Shown: one piece after another, positions 1-9,519 of the stretch
Layout: the number at the start of each line of letters is the position of its first letter
Position numbering within the stretch: position 1 is the first letter of the stretch
Assembly: GCA_047628755.1 (NCBI GenBank)
Contig: JBLHVV010000003.1
Span: 1 to 63,143 of the forward strand
Reading direction: 5' to 3'
DNA: 63,143 bases
Source of the DNA: Bermanella sp047628755
Lineage (GTDB): Bacteria > Pseudomonadota > Gammaproteobacteria > Pseudomonadales > Oceanobacteraceae
The notes under the pieces: generated by a model
Told to the model about the DNA's origin: nothing
Seen by the model: the letters and a program-made list of their open reading frames with translations, nothing else
Database searches by the model: none
Program-made: the position numbers and the translations under genes

Positions 1-2841
1 ACCTGGTATAAAACCTGGGAAGACAAAGGCTATTTCGCGCCACAAGGGGGCGATGAAAGCTACTGCATTATGATTCCGCCACCCAATGTCACTGGTAGCC
101 TGCACATGGGCCACGCCTTTCAAGATACCATTATGGATACCTTGATTCGCTACAACCGCATGAAGGGTAAAAATACCCTTTGGCAAGCGGGTACCGACCA
201 CGCGGGCATTGCTACGCAAATGGTGGTTGAGCGTCAATTAGCCGCTGAAGGCATTGATCGGAAAGCGCTAGGGCGCGAAAAATTCTTAGACAAAGTTTGG
301 GATTGGAAAGCCGAATCTGGCGGTACTATTACCAAGCAGCTGCGTCGTATGGGCACCTCAATTGATTGGTCGCGTGAACGCTTCACAATGGATGAAGGCA
401 TGAGCAATGCAGTCGAAGAAGTGTTTGTGCGTCTATATAAAGAAGACCTAATTTACCGTGGCAAGCGCCTAGTAAACTGGGACCCTAAATTACACACCGC
501 AATCTCTGACCTTGAAGTTGAAAGCAAAGATAAAAAAGGCCACATGTGGCATTTTCGTTACCCACTGGCTGACGGCCTAACCACTAAAGACGGTTTAAGC
601 TACATTGTTGTGGCCACCACTCGTCCAGAAACCATGCTAGGCGATACAGGTGTTGCGGTTAATGCTGAAGACCCTCGCTATAAAGATTTGATCGGTAAAT
701 TTATTGAGTTGCCATTAGTCGGCCGTCGCATTCCCATTATCGCTGACGAACACGCCGACATGAACAAAGGCACAGGTTGCGTAAAAATCACCCCTGCTCA
801 TGATTTTAACGATTACGAAGTCGGCAAGCGTAACAAGCTGCCAATGATCAACATTTTAACCTTCAATGCCGAGATTCGCGCAGAAGCCCAAGTTTTTAAT
901 ACCAATGGCGAAGAAAGTACTGATTACCCCGCTGAGTTACCTGCTGAATTTGTTGGTATGGAACGCTTTGAAGCCCGCAAAGCCATTGTTGCAAAACTGG
1001 ATGAACTTAGCTTACTAGACGAAATTAAAGACCACGACCTAACCGTACCTTACGGCGACCGTGGTGGCGTAGTCATCGAACCGATGTTGACCGACCAATG
1101 GTATGTGCGCATAGAAGAACTGGCCAAGCCAGCCATTGCCGCAGTAGAAAACGGCGACATTGAGTTTGTACCTAAAAGCTACGAGAACATGTACTTTGCA
1201 TGGATGCGTGACATCAACGACTGGTGTATCTCCCGTCAACTTTGGTGGGGCCACAGGATCCCAGCTTGGTACGCAGATGATGGCCAGGTTTACGTGGGTC
1301 GCAGCGAAGAACAAGTACGCGAAGAAAATAATTTAGCGGCCGATATAAAACTTCGTCAAGATGATGATGTTCTAGACACTTGGTTCAGCTCTGCGTTATG
1401 GACATTCGCAACATTAGGTTGGCCTGAAGACACAGACGAACTTAAAACATTCCACCCTACCGATGTACTGGTAACAGGTTTTGACATTATATTCTTTTGG
1501 GTTGCCCGAATGATTATGATGACGCTTAAGTTTACTGGCGAAGTACCATTCAAAAAGGTTTACGTGCACGGTTTAGTGCGTGACCAAGAAGGCCAAAAAA
1601 TGTCTAAGTCGAAAGGCAATGTACTCGACCCTTTAGATATTATTGACGGCATTGAACTTGAAAACTTAGTGGCAAAACGTGCAAGCGGCATGATGCAGCC
1701 ACAAATGGCCGCCAAGATTGAAAAACAAACGCGCAAACATTTCCCAGACGGTATTACCTCTTGTGGAACCGATGCATTGCGCTTTACCTTTATGTCGTTA
1801 GCGTCTACTGGCCGCGACATCAAATTTGATATGAGCCGCTTAGAAGGTTACCGCAACTTCTGCAACAAGCTTTGGAATGCCACACGTTTTGTTATGGAGT
1901 CTATTGGCCAGACAGACGACAAGGCACTTAGCCAAGCACAAATTGATGACCTTAATAATGGCGAAGTGGAATTGTCATTGGCTGATCGTTGGATTGAGTC
2001 ACGCTTACAGCAAGCACAAAAAGAAGTGATTGACGCGCTCGACAACTATCGCTTTGATCACGCCGCTCAAGCACTGTACGACTTTATATGGAACGAATAC
2101 TGCGCGTGGTACTTAGAACTTTCTAAGCCCGTTCTATGGGATGAAAATTCAACCGAAGCACAAAAACGTGGCGCCCGTAAAACCCTAGTACACACACTAG
2201 AATCTATTTTACGTTTGGCGCATCCAATGATGCCGTATATTACTGAAGAAATTTGGCAGTCGATCGCACCCATTGCCGGTACATTCGGTAAAGAGAAGTC
2301 TGGCGAAACCATTATGTTAGCCAGCTACCCAACAGTAAACGAAACCCAAGTTGATGCACAAGCTGAAACCGATATTGAATGGCTAAAAGGCATTATCACC
2401 GGCATTCGTAACATACGTGCAGAAATGGGCATTGGTCCGGGCAAACCGGTTAAGTGCTTATTCAGAAATGGTAACGAAGACGATCAACGTCGCCTAACCG
2501 CCAACAACACCTTCTTAAAAGCCATGGCTAAGCTAGAGCAAATCACTTGGTTAAACGAAGGGGACAAAGCGCCTTTATCTTCTACTTCTTTAGTAGGTGA
2601 TATGGAGGTTCTGATTCCCATGGCAGGCAACATAGACGTCGCCGCTGAAGTAAACCGCTTAACAAAAGCAGTTGAAAAGAACCAGAAAGAACTGGGTCGC
2701 GTTGCCGGTAAACTTAACAACCCTAAATTTACTGATAAAGCTCCTGCTGAAGTCATCGAAAAAGAAAAAGCGAAACTAGCCGACTATGAAAGCGTAGGCA
2801 AAAAACTGCAAGAGCAGTTGAATGCCATAAAAGCCCTTTAA
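1..2841 (+). CDS. valS: Valine--tRNA ligase (5' end missing)
   Basis: Charges tRNA(Val) with valine in the cytoplasm and edits mischarged threonine. The frame is open from base 1, so the gene starts before the window and only some tens of N-terminal residues are missing. The class I signature HMGH follows PPPNVTGSL near bases 82-114, and the KMSKS loop reads KMSKSKGN near base 1600. The editing domain lies between them and the anticodon-binding domain follows. The last 70 or so residues form the Lys/Glu-rich coiled coil typical of bacterial ValRS. A strong hairpin terminator follows the stop codon. Identification is firm. Confidence 0.97.
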   Translation, partial: TWYKTWEDKGYFAPQGGDESYCIMIPPPNVTGSLHMGHAFQDTIMDTLIRYNRMKGKNTLWQAGTDHAGIATQMVVERQLAAEGIDRKALGREKFLDKVWDWKAESGGTITKQLRRMGTSIDWSRERFTMDEGMSNAVEEVFVRLYKEDLIYRGKRLVNWDPKLHTAISDLEVESKDKKGHMWHFRYPLADGLTTKDGLSYIVVATTRPETMLGDTGVAVNAEDPRYKDLIGKFIELPLVGRRIPIIADEHADMNKGTGCVKITPAHDFNDYEVGKRNKLPMINILTFNAEIRAEAQVFNTNGEESTDYPAELPAEFVGMERFEARKAIVAKLDELSLLDEIKDHDLTVPYGDRGGVVIEPMLTDQWYVRIEELAKPAIAAVENGDIEFVPKSYENMYFAWMRDINDWCISRQLWWGHRIPAWYADDGQVYVGRSEEQVREENNLAADIKLRQDDDVLDTWFSSALWTFATLGWPEDTDELKTFHPTDVLVTGFDIIFFWVARMIMMTLKFTGEVPFKKVYVHGLVRDQEGQKMSKSKGNVLDPLDIIDGIELENLVAKRASGMMQPQMAAKIEKQTRKHFPDGITSCGTDALRFTFMSLASTGRDIKFDMSRLEGYRNFCNKLWNATRFVMESIGQTDDKALSQAQIDDLNNGEVELSLADRWIESRLQQAQKEVIDALDNYRFDHAAQALYDFIWNEYCAWYLELSKPVLWDENSTEAQKRGARKTLVHTLESILRLAHPMMPYITEEIWQSIAPIAGTFGKEKSGETIMLASYPTVNETQVDAQAETDIEWLKGIITGIRNIRAEMGIGPGKPVKCLFRNGNEDDQRRLTANNTFLKAMAKLEQITWLNEGDKAPLSSTSLVGDMEVLIPMAGNIDVAAEVNRLTKAVEKNQKELGRVAGKLNNPKFTDKAPAEVIEKEKAKLADYESVGKKLQEQLNAIKAL

Positions 2842-2867
2842 TATTCAATTTTTTGTTAGCTTGATTT

Positions 2868-2890
2868 AAAACCCGCTTCGGCGGGTTTTT
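2868..2890 (+). terminator. Rho-independent terminator of valS
   Basis: An 8-bp stem AAACCCGC/GCGGGTTT with a TTCG tetraloop runs into a T tract, 26 bp after the valS stop codon. Confidence 0.93.
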
Positions 2891-3019
2891 TATTGCGTGA
2901 GAGATAAATGCCACTTTTGCGAATAATATTAAATAAAGCATCGCCTGCAAGTACCAAAAATACAATGCCACTCTAGCCCTCAATAATAAGTAACCTAGAC
3001 TGTGGGTTATCCTTGATCA

Positions 3020-3565
3020 ATGGTGCTTCTAATGACCTTTAAAATGATTCAAATTTTAATCTATACACCTGCGCTGATAATCATATATAGCCAAGTAGTT
3101 TACGCTGATATTTATAAGTGTACGGATAAGCAAGGCTTAGCTATATTCACTGACAGACCCTGCTTGCTATCCGGTACCGATTCTAGTTCAATCGCAGATA
3201 AGCTTTACATACCTAAAGCCGATATCATTTCTTTAAAAGAATTAGATATTAAGAAAAGTAAATACAGAACAGAAAGAAGAACGCATCGGGAAAATAAAAA
3301 GTCTGACTGCGTTTTTTTTAGCTCTACCGAATTAAGAACCTTAAGAGTAAAACAACGCTACAAAAAAGGCATGCCCGCTGCAGATATTAAGAAGCGCTTC
3401 GGAAAACCCACAGCCATTCAAAAAACAGGCACAGACAAACAGAAATGGACCTATAAAAAATCTAACTATATTTTGAAATTTAATTTTAAAGACCAATGCC
3501 TATCCAGCTGGAAAGAAACATGGCATGGTAAAAAAAGTAAAATCGATAAATACAGAGAGAATTAA
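3020..3565 (+). CDS. Exported DUF4124-like protein with BamE-like C-terminal motif
   Basis: A short hydrophobic N-terminus (residues 9-29) ending near VVYA looks like a signal peptide. It is followed by the DUF4124 pattern IYKCTDKQGLAIFTDRPC (about residues 31-48), typical of small periplasmic gammaproteobacterial proteins of unknown role. The C-terminal part, rich in Lys, contains RYKKGMPAADIKKRFGKP and then KWTYKK, which resembles the 'G-M-x-x-x-x-V-x-x-x-x-G-x-P' element of the SmpA/BamE fold. Several in-frame ATGs (3020, 3032, 3044) are possible and none has a clear Shine-Dalgarno site. Function unknown. Confidence 0.7.
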   Translation: MVLLMTFKMIQILIYTPALIIIYSQVVYADIYKCTDKQGLAIFTDRPCLLSGTDSSSIADKLYIPKADIISLKELDIKKSKYRTERRTHRENKKSDCVFFSSTELRTLRVKQRYKKGMPAADIKKRFGKPTAIQKTGTDKQKWTYKKSNYILKFNFKDQCLSSWKETWHGKKSKIDKYREN

Positions 3566-3751
3566 TTGAACTAAAAAAATATCTGGGAATCTATTGAATA
3601 CAATATTATAAAGTCATTCTTAATAAAACCAATTATCTGTATTAATTGGTCTAATTACCCCCTAAAAACAAGGGTTACTAGTAGCGTGATAAATATCTAC
3701 GGCACATTTTTTGTGTTAACCTAAATTTAAATCATTATAAAAGGAGTTACC

Positions 3752-4669
3752 ATGTTTAGCTTAGAATTAACGGTCATTATTTTTGGCGTGTTAGCAGCCG
3801 TATTTATTTCCCAAGGCATTAAAATGGTCCCTCAGGGCTTCAACTGGACGGTGGAACGTTTTGGCAAATACACTCAAACCTTGGACCCAGGCTTACACCT
3901 GATTATTCCTTTTATTGACTCTATTGGTCATAAGCAAAATATTATGGAACAGTTATTAGACATTGCTCCGCAAGAAGTAATTTCTAGCGATAACGCCATG
4001 GTTACTACTGACGCGGTGTGTTTTTTCCAAGTACTTGATGCCGTAAAAGCATCGTACGAAGTAAACGATCTGCCTAGAGCATTGCAAAACCTAGTAATGA
4101 CCAATATACGTGCGGTGCTTGGGTCTATGGAACTTGACGCTATGTTAAGTAATCGAGATGCGATTAACGCGGCGCTATTGGGCAAAGTAGATGAAGCAAC
4201 CGACCCATGGGGATTGAAAGTTACGCGTATCGAAATTAAAGATATCTCTCCTCCTAGAGACTTGGTTGAGTCCATGGCCAACCAAATGAAAGCCGAACGT
4301 GACAAACGTGCTTCTATATTAAGAGCCGAAGGTGAAAAACAAGCAGCTATTGAAGTGGCACTTGGTGAAAAACAAGCGGATATTTTGAAAGCAGAAGGCG
4401 CACGTGAAGCGGCATTTAGAGAAGCCGAAGCGCGCGAACGTTTAGCCCAAGCTGAAGCCACCGCTACTGCGGTAGTATCTAAGGCCATTAGTGAAGGCAA
4501 TAGCCAAGCGATTAATTACTTTGTAGCACAAAAATATGTTGAAGCCCTAGCCACAATAGGCAGCGCTGAAAACAGTAAGGTCATTATGATGCCACTAGAA
4601 GCCAGTAATTTAATTGGCTCTGTAGCTGGAATTGGCGACTTACTGAAAGAAATGAAAAAAGACAGTTAA
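3752..4669 (+). CDS. qmcA: SPFH/band-7 (stomatin-like) membrane protein, QmcA/slipin type
   Basis: A single N-terminal membrane helix (residues 3-22) precedes an SPFH domain beginning VPQGFNWTVERFGKY. A long Ala/Glu/Arg-rich coiled coil follows (about residues 185-250, with repeated AEGEKQAAIE-like units) and then a short conserved tail. At 305 residues it has the usual size of QmcA/YbbK. Such proteins form ring-like assemblies in membrane microdomains and associate with proteases such as FtsH. AAAGGAG lies 7 nt before the ATG. The NfeD partner follows 25 bp downstream, the common slipin-NfeD pairing. The gene symbol rests on family similarity only. Confidence 0.9.
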   Translation: MFSLELTVIIFGVLAAVFISQGIKMVPQGFNWTVERFGKYTQTLDPGLHLIIPFIDSIGHKQNIMEQLLDIAPQEVISSDNAMVTTDAVCFFQVLDAVKASYEVNDLPRALQNLVMTNIRAVLGSMELDAMLSNRDAINAALLGKVDEATDPWGLKVTRIEIKDISPPRDLVESMANQMKAERDKRASILRAEGEKQAAIEVALGEKQADILKAEGAREAAFREAEARERLAQAEATATAVVSKAISEGNSQAINYFVAQKYVEALATIGSAENSKVIMMPLEASNLIGSVAGIGDLLKEMKKDS

Positions 4670-4694
4670 GCAAGCATTGTATTGAGGAACGTTT

Positions 4695-5141
4695 ATGTGG
4701 GAACAGCTTGATCAAATTGCACACTGGCACTGGATGATTTTAGGTTTATTGCTGTTAATTATCGAGGCATTTGGTGGTGCTGGCTTTATGCTGGGAGCCG
4801 CTATTGGCAGCCTGTTAACGGGCTGTATTGTTTGGTTGGTTGGGGTTATGCCATGGGAAGGTCAGCTGATGCTTTGGGCTATTTTAGCTTTCAGCTGCTC
4901 TCTTTTGTATTGGCGCTTTTTTAAGGCCAGCTTGCAAGCCTCTGACCAGCCCGATCTTAATCACCGAACGGCCCACTTTGTTGGCAGAAAGCTCACCCTT
5001 AAAACGGATATAGACTTTGAAGGGCGCATCCAAATCGGCGATACCTTTTGGAAAGTAAAGTCTGATGAACCGCTAAAGTCTGGCGATATTATTGAAGTAA
5101 TGTCGGTGAATACCACAACGCTGACCATCGAAAAGGTTTAA
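4695..5141 (+). CDS. NfeD family membrane protein (partner of the SPFH protein)
   Basis: 148 residues: membrane helices at about 11-75 (LGLLLLIIEAFGGAGFMLGA, then LLTGCIVWLVGVMPW and a third around LMLWAILAFSCSLLYW), then a soluble OB-fold-like NfeD C-domain containing FVGRKLTLKTDIDFEGRIQIGD. The short form without an N-terminal protease domain resembles E. coli YbbJ. NfeD proteins are thought to act with their adjacent stomatin in membrane-domain quality control. Co-transcribed with the SPFH gene and ended by a strong shared terminator. Confidence 0.9.
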   Translation: MWEQLDQIAHWHWMILGLLLLIIEAFGGAGFMLGAAIGSLLTGCIVWLVGVMPWEGQLMLWAILAFSCSLLYWRFFKASLQASDQPDLNHRTAHFVGRKLTLKTDIDFEGRIQIGDTFWKVKSDEPLKSGDIIEVMSVNTTTLTIEKV

Positions 5142-5155
5142 CAAGTAAAATACAT

Positions 5156-5183
5156 AAAAATGGCACCCTAGGGTGCCATTTTT
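5156..5183. terminator. Bidirectional terminator between the nfeD-like gene and dbpA
   Basis: A perfect palindrome with arms AAAAATGGCACCC and GGGTGCCATTTTT, flanked by A and T tracts. It lies between convergent genes and can stop transcription in both directions. Confidence 0.92.
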
Positions 5184-5211
5184 TATTTGAGCTATTATTA
5201 GCCTTCGCTCA

Positions 5212-6600
5212 CTAGCCTCGCAAGCGTCTAACTCTAATTGAACGGCCTTTCATCTTGCCTTCGCTGATTTTTCTTAAAGCTGTTTTTGCAGCGTCAACGT
5301 GAACCGCCACATAGGCCCAATTGTCATACATGTTGATTTTGCCCACCTGAGAACCTTCGATGCCGTTCTCGCCAGTAAGGGCTCCAAGAATGTCTCCTGG
5401 GCGAATCTTTTGTTTTTTACCACCGTCTAATTGCAACGTGACCATGTCTGCATAATACACTGGTTCATTTAAGGTACTGGCTCTTGGCAATTCGTCGGTG
5501 TGTATTTTAATGCCTAAATACTCTTCAAGAATACCAATATTATATTGTTCTTTAGGCACAAAAATAGTGAAGGCCAAACCATTGCTGCCTGCACGACCAG
5601 TACGGCCAATTCTGTGCACGTGTATTTCAGGGTCTCGTGCTATTTGGTAATTGATTACCGCATCTAAATTGTCTATGTCTAGTCCACGTGAGGCCACGTC
5701 TGTTGCTACCAATACCGATGCACTGCCGTTAGAAAAGCGCACTAGAGTTTGGTCGCGATCACGCTGCTCTAAGTCACCGTGTAAAGCCACTACGCTAAAA
5801 CCGTCTGCGGCTAAGTCGTCTCGAACCTCTTGGCATTCGCGTTTAGTGGCACAAAATACAACGGCACTTTGAGGCTTGTGTTTAAGCAATAGCAAACGCA
5901 CCGCATCTAAGCGCTCGCTGTTGTCAGCTACTTTAAAAAACTGTTGCTTGATGCTGCTGTCGTCGTGCTTAGATTCCACTTCTACTCGCACTGGTGAAGA
6001 CATGATACGGCGAGATATGGCTTCTATTTTATCGGGGAAGGTGGCACTGAATAATAAGGTTTGTCTTTCCGCTGGAATATCAACAATAATATTGTCTAGA
6101 GATTCCTGAAAGCCCATTTCTAACATACGATCGGCTTCGTCTAATACCAAGGTAGATACACGATCAAGCTCTAAAGTGCCTTTGCGTACGTGTTCTTCTA
6201 CGCGCCCTGGCGTGCCTACTATTATGTGAGCACCGTGCTCTAGTGAACCAATTTGCGGACCAAACGGCATACCGCCGCATAAGGTAAGTACTTTAATATT
6301 ATGGATAGTGCGAGCCAGCTTACGAATCTCTTTTGCCACTTGGTCAGCCAGTTCACGGGTTGGGCACAGGACGATTGATTGCACGTAATAACGCTTAACG
6401 TCTAAAGCCTGTAGCAAGCCCAATGCGAAAGCCGCGGTTTTACCTGACCCGGTTTTACCCTGAGCAATAACATCTTTACCGGCTAAAATTTGCGGCAAGC
6501 TTTGCTCTTGTATCTCCGTCATGGACGCATAGCCCAACGAATCTAAGTTAGTTAGAAGATTTGGGTGAAGTGCTAAAGAAGAAAAACTGTTTGTGCTCAA
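5212..6600 (-). CDS. dbpA: DEAD-box ATP-dependent RNA helicase DbpA
   Basis: DEAD-box helicase with all core motifs: the Q motif near the N-terminus, AQGKTGSGKTAAF (Walker A), PTRELA, VLDEADRMLEMGF (DEAD), SATFPD, and HRIGRTGRAG in the second RecA domain. The C-terminal 75 residues form the DbpA RNA-binding domain (DILGALTGENGI...YAYVAVH-like, ending RSIRVRRLRG), which in E. coli directs the enzyme to hairpin 92 of 23S rRNA during large-subunit assembly. At 462 residues it has the family length. It stands alone between convergent and divergent neighbours. Confidence 0.95.
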   Translation of the reverse strand: MSTNSFSSLALHPNLLTNLDSLGYASMTEIQEQSLPQILAGKDVIAQGKTGSGKTAAFALGLLQALDVKRYYVQSIVLCPTRELADQVAKEIRKLARTIHNIKVLTLCGGMPFGPQIGSLEHGAHIIVGTPGRVEEHVRKGTLELDRVSTLVLDEADRMLEMGFQESLDNIIVDIPAERQTLLFSATFPDKIEAISRRIMSSPVRVEVESKHDDSSIKQQFFKVADNSERLDAVRLLLLKHKPQSAVVFCATKRECQEVRDDLAADGFSVVALHGDLEQRDRDQTLVRFSNGSASVLVATDVASRGLDIDNLDAVINYQIARDPEIHVHRIGRTGRAGSNGLAFTIFVPKEQYNIGILEEYLGIKIHTDELPRASTLNEPVYYADMVTLQLDGGKKQKIRPGDILGALTGENGIEGSQVGKINMYDNWAYVAVHVDAAKTALRKISEGKMKGRSIRVRRLRG

Positions 6601-6768
6601 GACGAAACCTGCAGGAATATTAGAATGTTAATAGATGAATCATAGCAGATTTTAGCCCAAAGCTTGCACAATCATTCGTTCACTTAAGTAACTTATTCGC
6701 TAACTATAATCATTCCAATATGCCGATACCTGTGACACTCTAGTGCAATCAATTTGCAGGCTATTTAT

Positions 6769-7602
6769 ATGAGTTCAACATTTTTACACCTAGCTGGCGA
6801 TGGCGAGCCAGTCTATTTTTCTCACGCTAACGGCTTTCCGGCTGGGGTCTATGAGCCGTTTTTAACCGTACTCAACCAAAAATTTGAGATTTTCGCGGTT
6901 CAAAATCGTGCCACTCAGGTGAATGCTGGTCAGCCTGATCATAATAATTGGGATATTTTTGCCGACGACCTGATTCAACAAATTGAAACTCAGGGCAAAC
7001 CTGTTATTGCCATTGGTCATAGCCTTGGTGCCAGCTGCACTGTGCTAGCAGCGATTAAACGTCCTGATCTATTTAAGGCCTTAATATTAATCGAACCTGC
7101 CATGCTTAGCTTTTCCATGTCTTTATTGTTTAAGTTCGCGCCTAAAAAAGTCATTCGTGATTCAAAACTGGTTCAAGGCACACTCAACAAACCCGACACC
7201 TGGAATACAAGAGACGAATATTTAACTTACATAAAAAAATTCAAAGGCTATAAAAAATTCAGCGAACAAAGCTATGAGGATTTTGCCGACCACGCTATTC
7301 GAAAAGAAGGAGAAGCCTTCACACTGGCCTTTCCAAAAACATGGGAAGCTCATAACTACACAATGGCTCCTTATTTAATGAATAATTTTAACAGGCTGGA
7401 CAAACTGAACGTACCTACGATCGCCATACGAGGAGCAAGCAATATGTTTTTCTCAGATAAACTGTGGGAAAAATGGCAGGCTAAGCAGCCTAAAGCCATT
7501 TTCTTAGAGGATAAAAACTTTGCGCACTTAATTCCACTAGAAGGCCCAAGAGAATGCATGGCGCTGGTTAACGCAGGGCTAAAAGCATTAAATATTGCTT
7601 AG
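6769..7602 (+). CDS. Alpha/beta hydrolase
   Basis: A single alpha/beta-hydrolase domain. The oxyanion region reads FSHANGFPAGVYEPF, the nucleophile elbow GHSLGAS supplies Ser, and the likely catalytic His lies in KNFAHLIPLEGP near the C-terminus. The frame also opens at a TTG at 6754, but the ATG at 6769 has AGG about 8 nt upstream and gives the normal N-terminus for the family. Substrate unknown. Convergent with the next gene. Confidence 0.8.
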   Translation: MSSTFLHLAGDGEPVYFSHANGFPAGVYEPFLTVLNQKFEIFAVQNRATQVNAGQPDHNNWDIFADDLIQQIETQGKPVIAIGHSLGASCTVLAAIKRPDLFKALILIEPAMLSFSMSLLFKFAPKKVIRDSKLVQGTLNKPDTWNTRDEYLTYIKKFKGYKKFSEQSYEDFADHAIRKEGEAFTLAFPKTWEAHNYTMAPYLMNNFNRLDKLNVPTIAIRGASNMFFSDKLWEKWQAKQPKAIFLEDKNFAHLIPLEGPRECMALVNAGLKALNIA

Positions 7603-7614
7603 GCTTAAGATCAA

Positions 7615-8103
7615 TTAGCTGTCCTGCAAAGCATCCCACTGCGACCATGTTAAATCGCGGCCGGGAAAAGCAATTGTTGAAAACCACCATTGGTCTTTCA
7701 GCCATTGCTTTACTTCACGCTCCAAGTACTGCTCAAGACCAGTATCCATTTCACTTTGTCTCACCCATAAAATGACTCGAGCTTCAAAGCCTACTTTTTC
7801 TGACGGCTCGATATAAAAACAACCCAAGCACCTTGTTTCATCAAGATCCATAACGGTGTAAGCGAAAGAACGCTTGAGCTTAAACTCTCTTTGATGCCAC
7901 CCAAGGTCAACTAAGTCATCTTCCAGTGTTAAACCTTCTGGCCATGTATCATGAGTACCAAACAAGCCTTTAAGATGCGGCACACTGCTCATTACCGCGT
8001 CATAGTCTTTGACAAGGTCGTGTATGGTAAGCATGCGCGCTTTAAAATTCTGAGTAACTAGACCTTCAGGGATGAGAGCGTCGGCTGGTGAAAATTTATT
8101 CAT
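7615..8103 (-). CDS. Conserved hypothetical, possible GNAT-like fold
   Basis: About 162 residues from the ATG at 8103, which has AAAGGACG just upstream. The frame extends to 8160 but without a ribosome site. The pattern is N-acetyltransferase-like: an Asp/Leu-rich first half, then AYTVMDLDETRCLGCFYIEPSEK followed by ARVILWVRQSE, the beta4/beta5-like strands. No acetyl-CoA loop of the Q/RxxGxG/A type is obvious. Function not recognised. Confidence 0.6.
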   Translation of the reverse strand: MNKFSPADALIPEGLVTQNFKARMLTIHDLVKDYDAVMSSVPHLKGLFGTHDTWPEGLTLEDDLVDLGWHQREFKLKRSFAYTVMDLDETRCLGCFYIEPSEKVGFEARVILWVRQSEMDTGLEQYLEREVKQWLKDQWWFSTIAFPGRDLTWSQWDALQDS

Positions 8104-8823
8104 GTGGCGTCCTTTGAATACGGCTTTGATACTATTATGTATAAATATTATGTTAGTCATATAGAAAAGGCGAGAGATATTTAGTTGAGAGTTAGAGCAA
8201 ATAAAAAATGGCTTAACGTTAAAAAAGAACCACGAATACTGATAATCAATATAAGAGGTATGTACATAGTATTGAGGATTACTTAAATTAATTATTCTTA
8301 TGAAGCAATTGATTCGAATGGTTTATATCCACCAATGAAAGATGAAGAATACTTACTACCGTCCAAATTAATAACAATGTCATCTTCCAGCGAAATTGAA
8401 TGTGCGTAATTGCTTAGAACTATAGAAGCTATAGAAACAATAATAAATTTCTACACCACCTTAATACTAGCCACTACTCAGGGCATTATCTTTACGCATG
8501 AGATCCACTTGCTCTTCATGGAATAATAGCCAACTCTTGTGTATGTAAAACCCTAACAATTAGGGAGTATTCAGTCATAATCACTATGACATCAACCTCT
8601 GATTGCATTTTATAGTGGATTCCTTAATAGTCTGACTTTGATTATTGGGTCAAGAGTTTTATTAGAAAACCATGTAGGTATTCTCAGTTGAATAACGTCC
8701 TAATTAGATTCGCTATTGTTGATTAAATTAAGTATTGAGCTTTGTTAATATTTTTCAGTTAACACCCAGATTACAATGGGTGTCTATTAACATTGTCTTA
8801 ATTGACATTATCACTGATGGATT
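8104..8823. other. Gene-poor AT-rich gap
   Basis: About 700 bp without a convincing gene. An open frame of 40 codons (8287-8409, plus strand, no start) has protein-like composition and may be a gene remnant. Near 8763-8785 the arms ACACCCA and TGGGTGT form a hairpin that could lie at the 3' end of the Bax-like gene on the minus strand, but it lacks a good T tract. Otherwise nothing seen. Confidence 0.5.
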
Positions 8824-9519
8824 TTATTGTACTTGGTCTATCAAGGTAAATTTGTTGAAGCGAATCACTGACGACAGTTCTTCACCGTATTTTGCTCCCA
8901 GTTCGGAGTAGCGATCCAGCTGCTTAACCAGTTCATGTGGGTCTTCACTGGTCATACGCAATTCACGGAACCCAACAAAAGCGGCACTGCGGGCTAAAAC
9001 GCGGTAATTGTCTCGTACCGAGTCTTCAATCGAGTCGTACTTTTTAATCCAGATAGTCTTATCACCGCGCTGCTCACCGGCCGCAATACGAGGCTCATCT
9101 TTATCAAAAGACCACACTCCAAATACATTATTGGCTTCGCGGAAGAACCGAGAGGTGGCCCAAGCACTTTCCATTGCGGCTTGTGCCATAACAATACTTT
9201 TAGGATGAGGCTTGAGTGCCTGCAATAACTGCTGATTAGTCTTTGCGCGATATTCTACTTTCAATGCATCCAGTTCAGGATGTTGTTGACCGTCACTTAA
9301 GGTTGCAGACACTTTTTCATAGCGATCTGTTAACTGCGCATACACCTTGTTAACCGCTGGCGTTAGCAGTTGACGAAAGCGCGCTTTCTTTTCCTGTACC
9401 GTCATACCCTCAGGAACAGCATCTGCAGAATATTCACCGTTTTGAGTTTGGCTGGTATTATCACACGCTGCCAAGCTAAGCGCTAAGAGCGTTGCACCCG
9501 CAATTTTATAAAGTTGCAT
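8824..9519 (-). CDS. Lipoprotein with glucosaminidase (Bax-like) domain
   Basis: A lipoprotein signal ending LALSLAAC (Cys 19) predicts an inner-face outer-membrane or periplasmic lipoprotein. The body is a Bax/glucosaminidase (GH73-like) domain: SIVMAQAAMESAWATSRFFREANNVFGVWSF, with the Glu of AAMESAW in the position of the family's catalytic acid. It then has YDSIEDSVRDNYRVLARSAAFVGFR. The expected activity is cleavage of GlcNAc-MurNAc bonds in peptidoglycan. At 231 residues it is somewhat shorter than E. coli Bax. It is isolated, with long gaps on both sides. Confidence 0.85.
   Translation of the reverse strand: MQLYKIAGATLLALSLAACDNTSQTQNGEYSADAVPEGMTVQEKKARFRQLLTPAVNKVYAQLTDRYEKVSATLSDGQQHPELDALKVEYRAKTNQQLLQALKPHPKSIVMAQAAMESAWATSRFFREANNVFGVWSFDKDEPRIAAGEQRGDKTIWIKKYDSIEDSVRDNYRVLARSAAFVGFRELRMTSEDPHELVKQLDRYSELGAKYGEELSSVIRFNKFTLIDQVQ

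Noticed and set aside
3928..4500. A 190-codon minus-strand frame opposite the SPFH gene
   Set aside because: It is the antisense shadow of the Ala/Glu-rich coiled coil. The plus-strand product is a complete stomatin with a good ribosome site.
8763..8785. ACACCCA/TGGGTGT hairpin as a terminator for the bax-like gene
   Set aside because: The stem is short and no T tract follows on the relevant strand, so it is not listed as a terminator.
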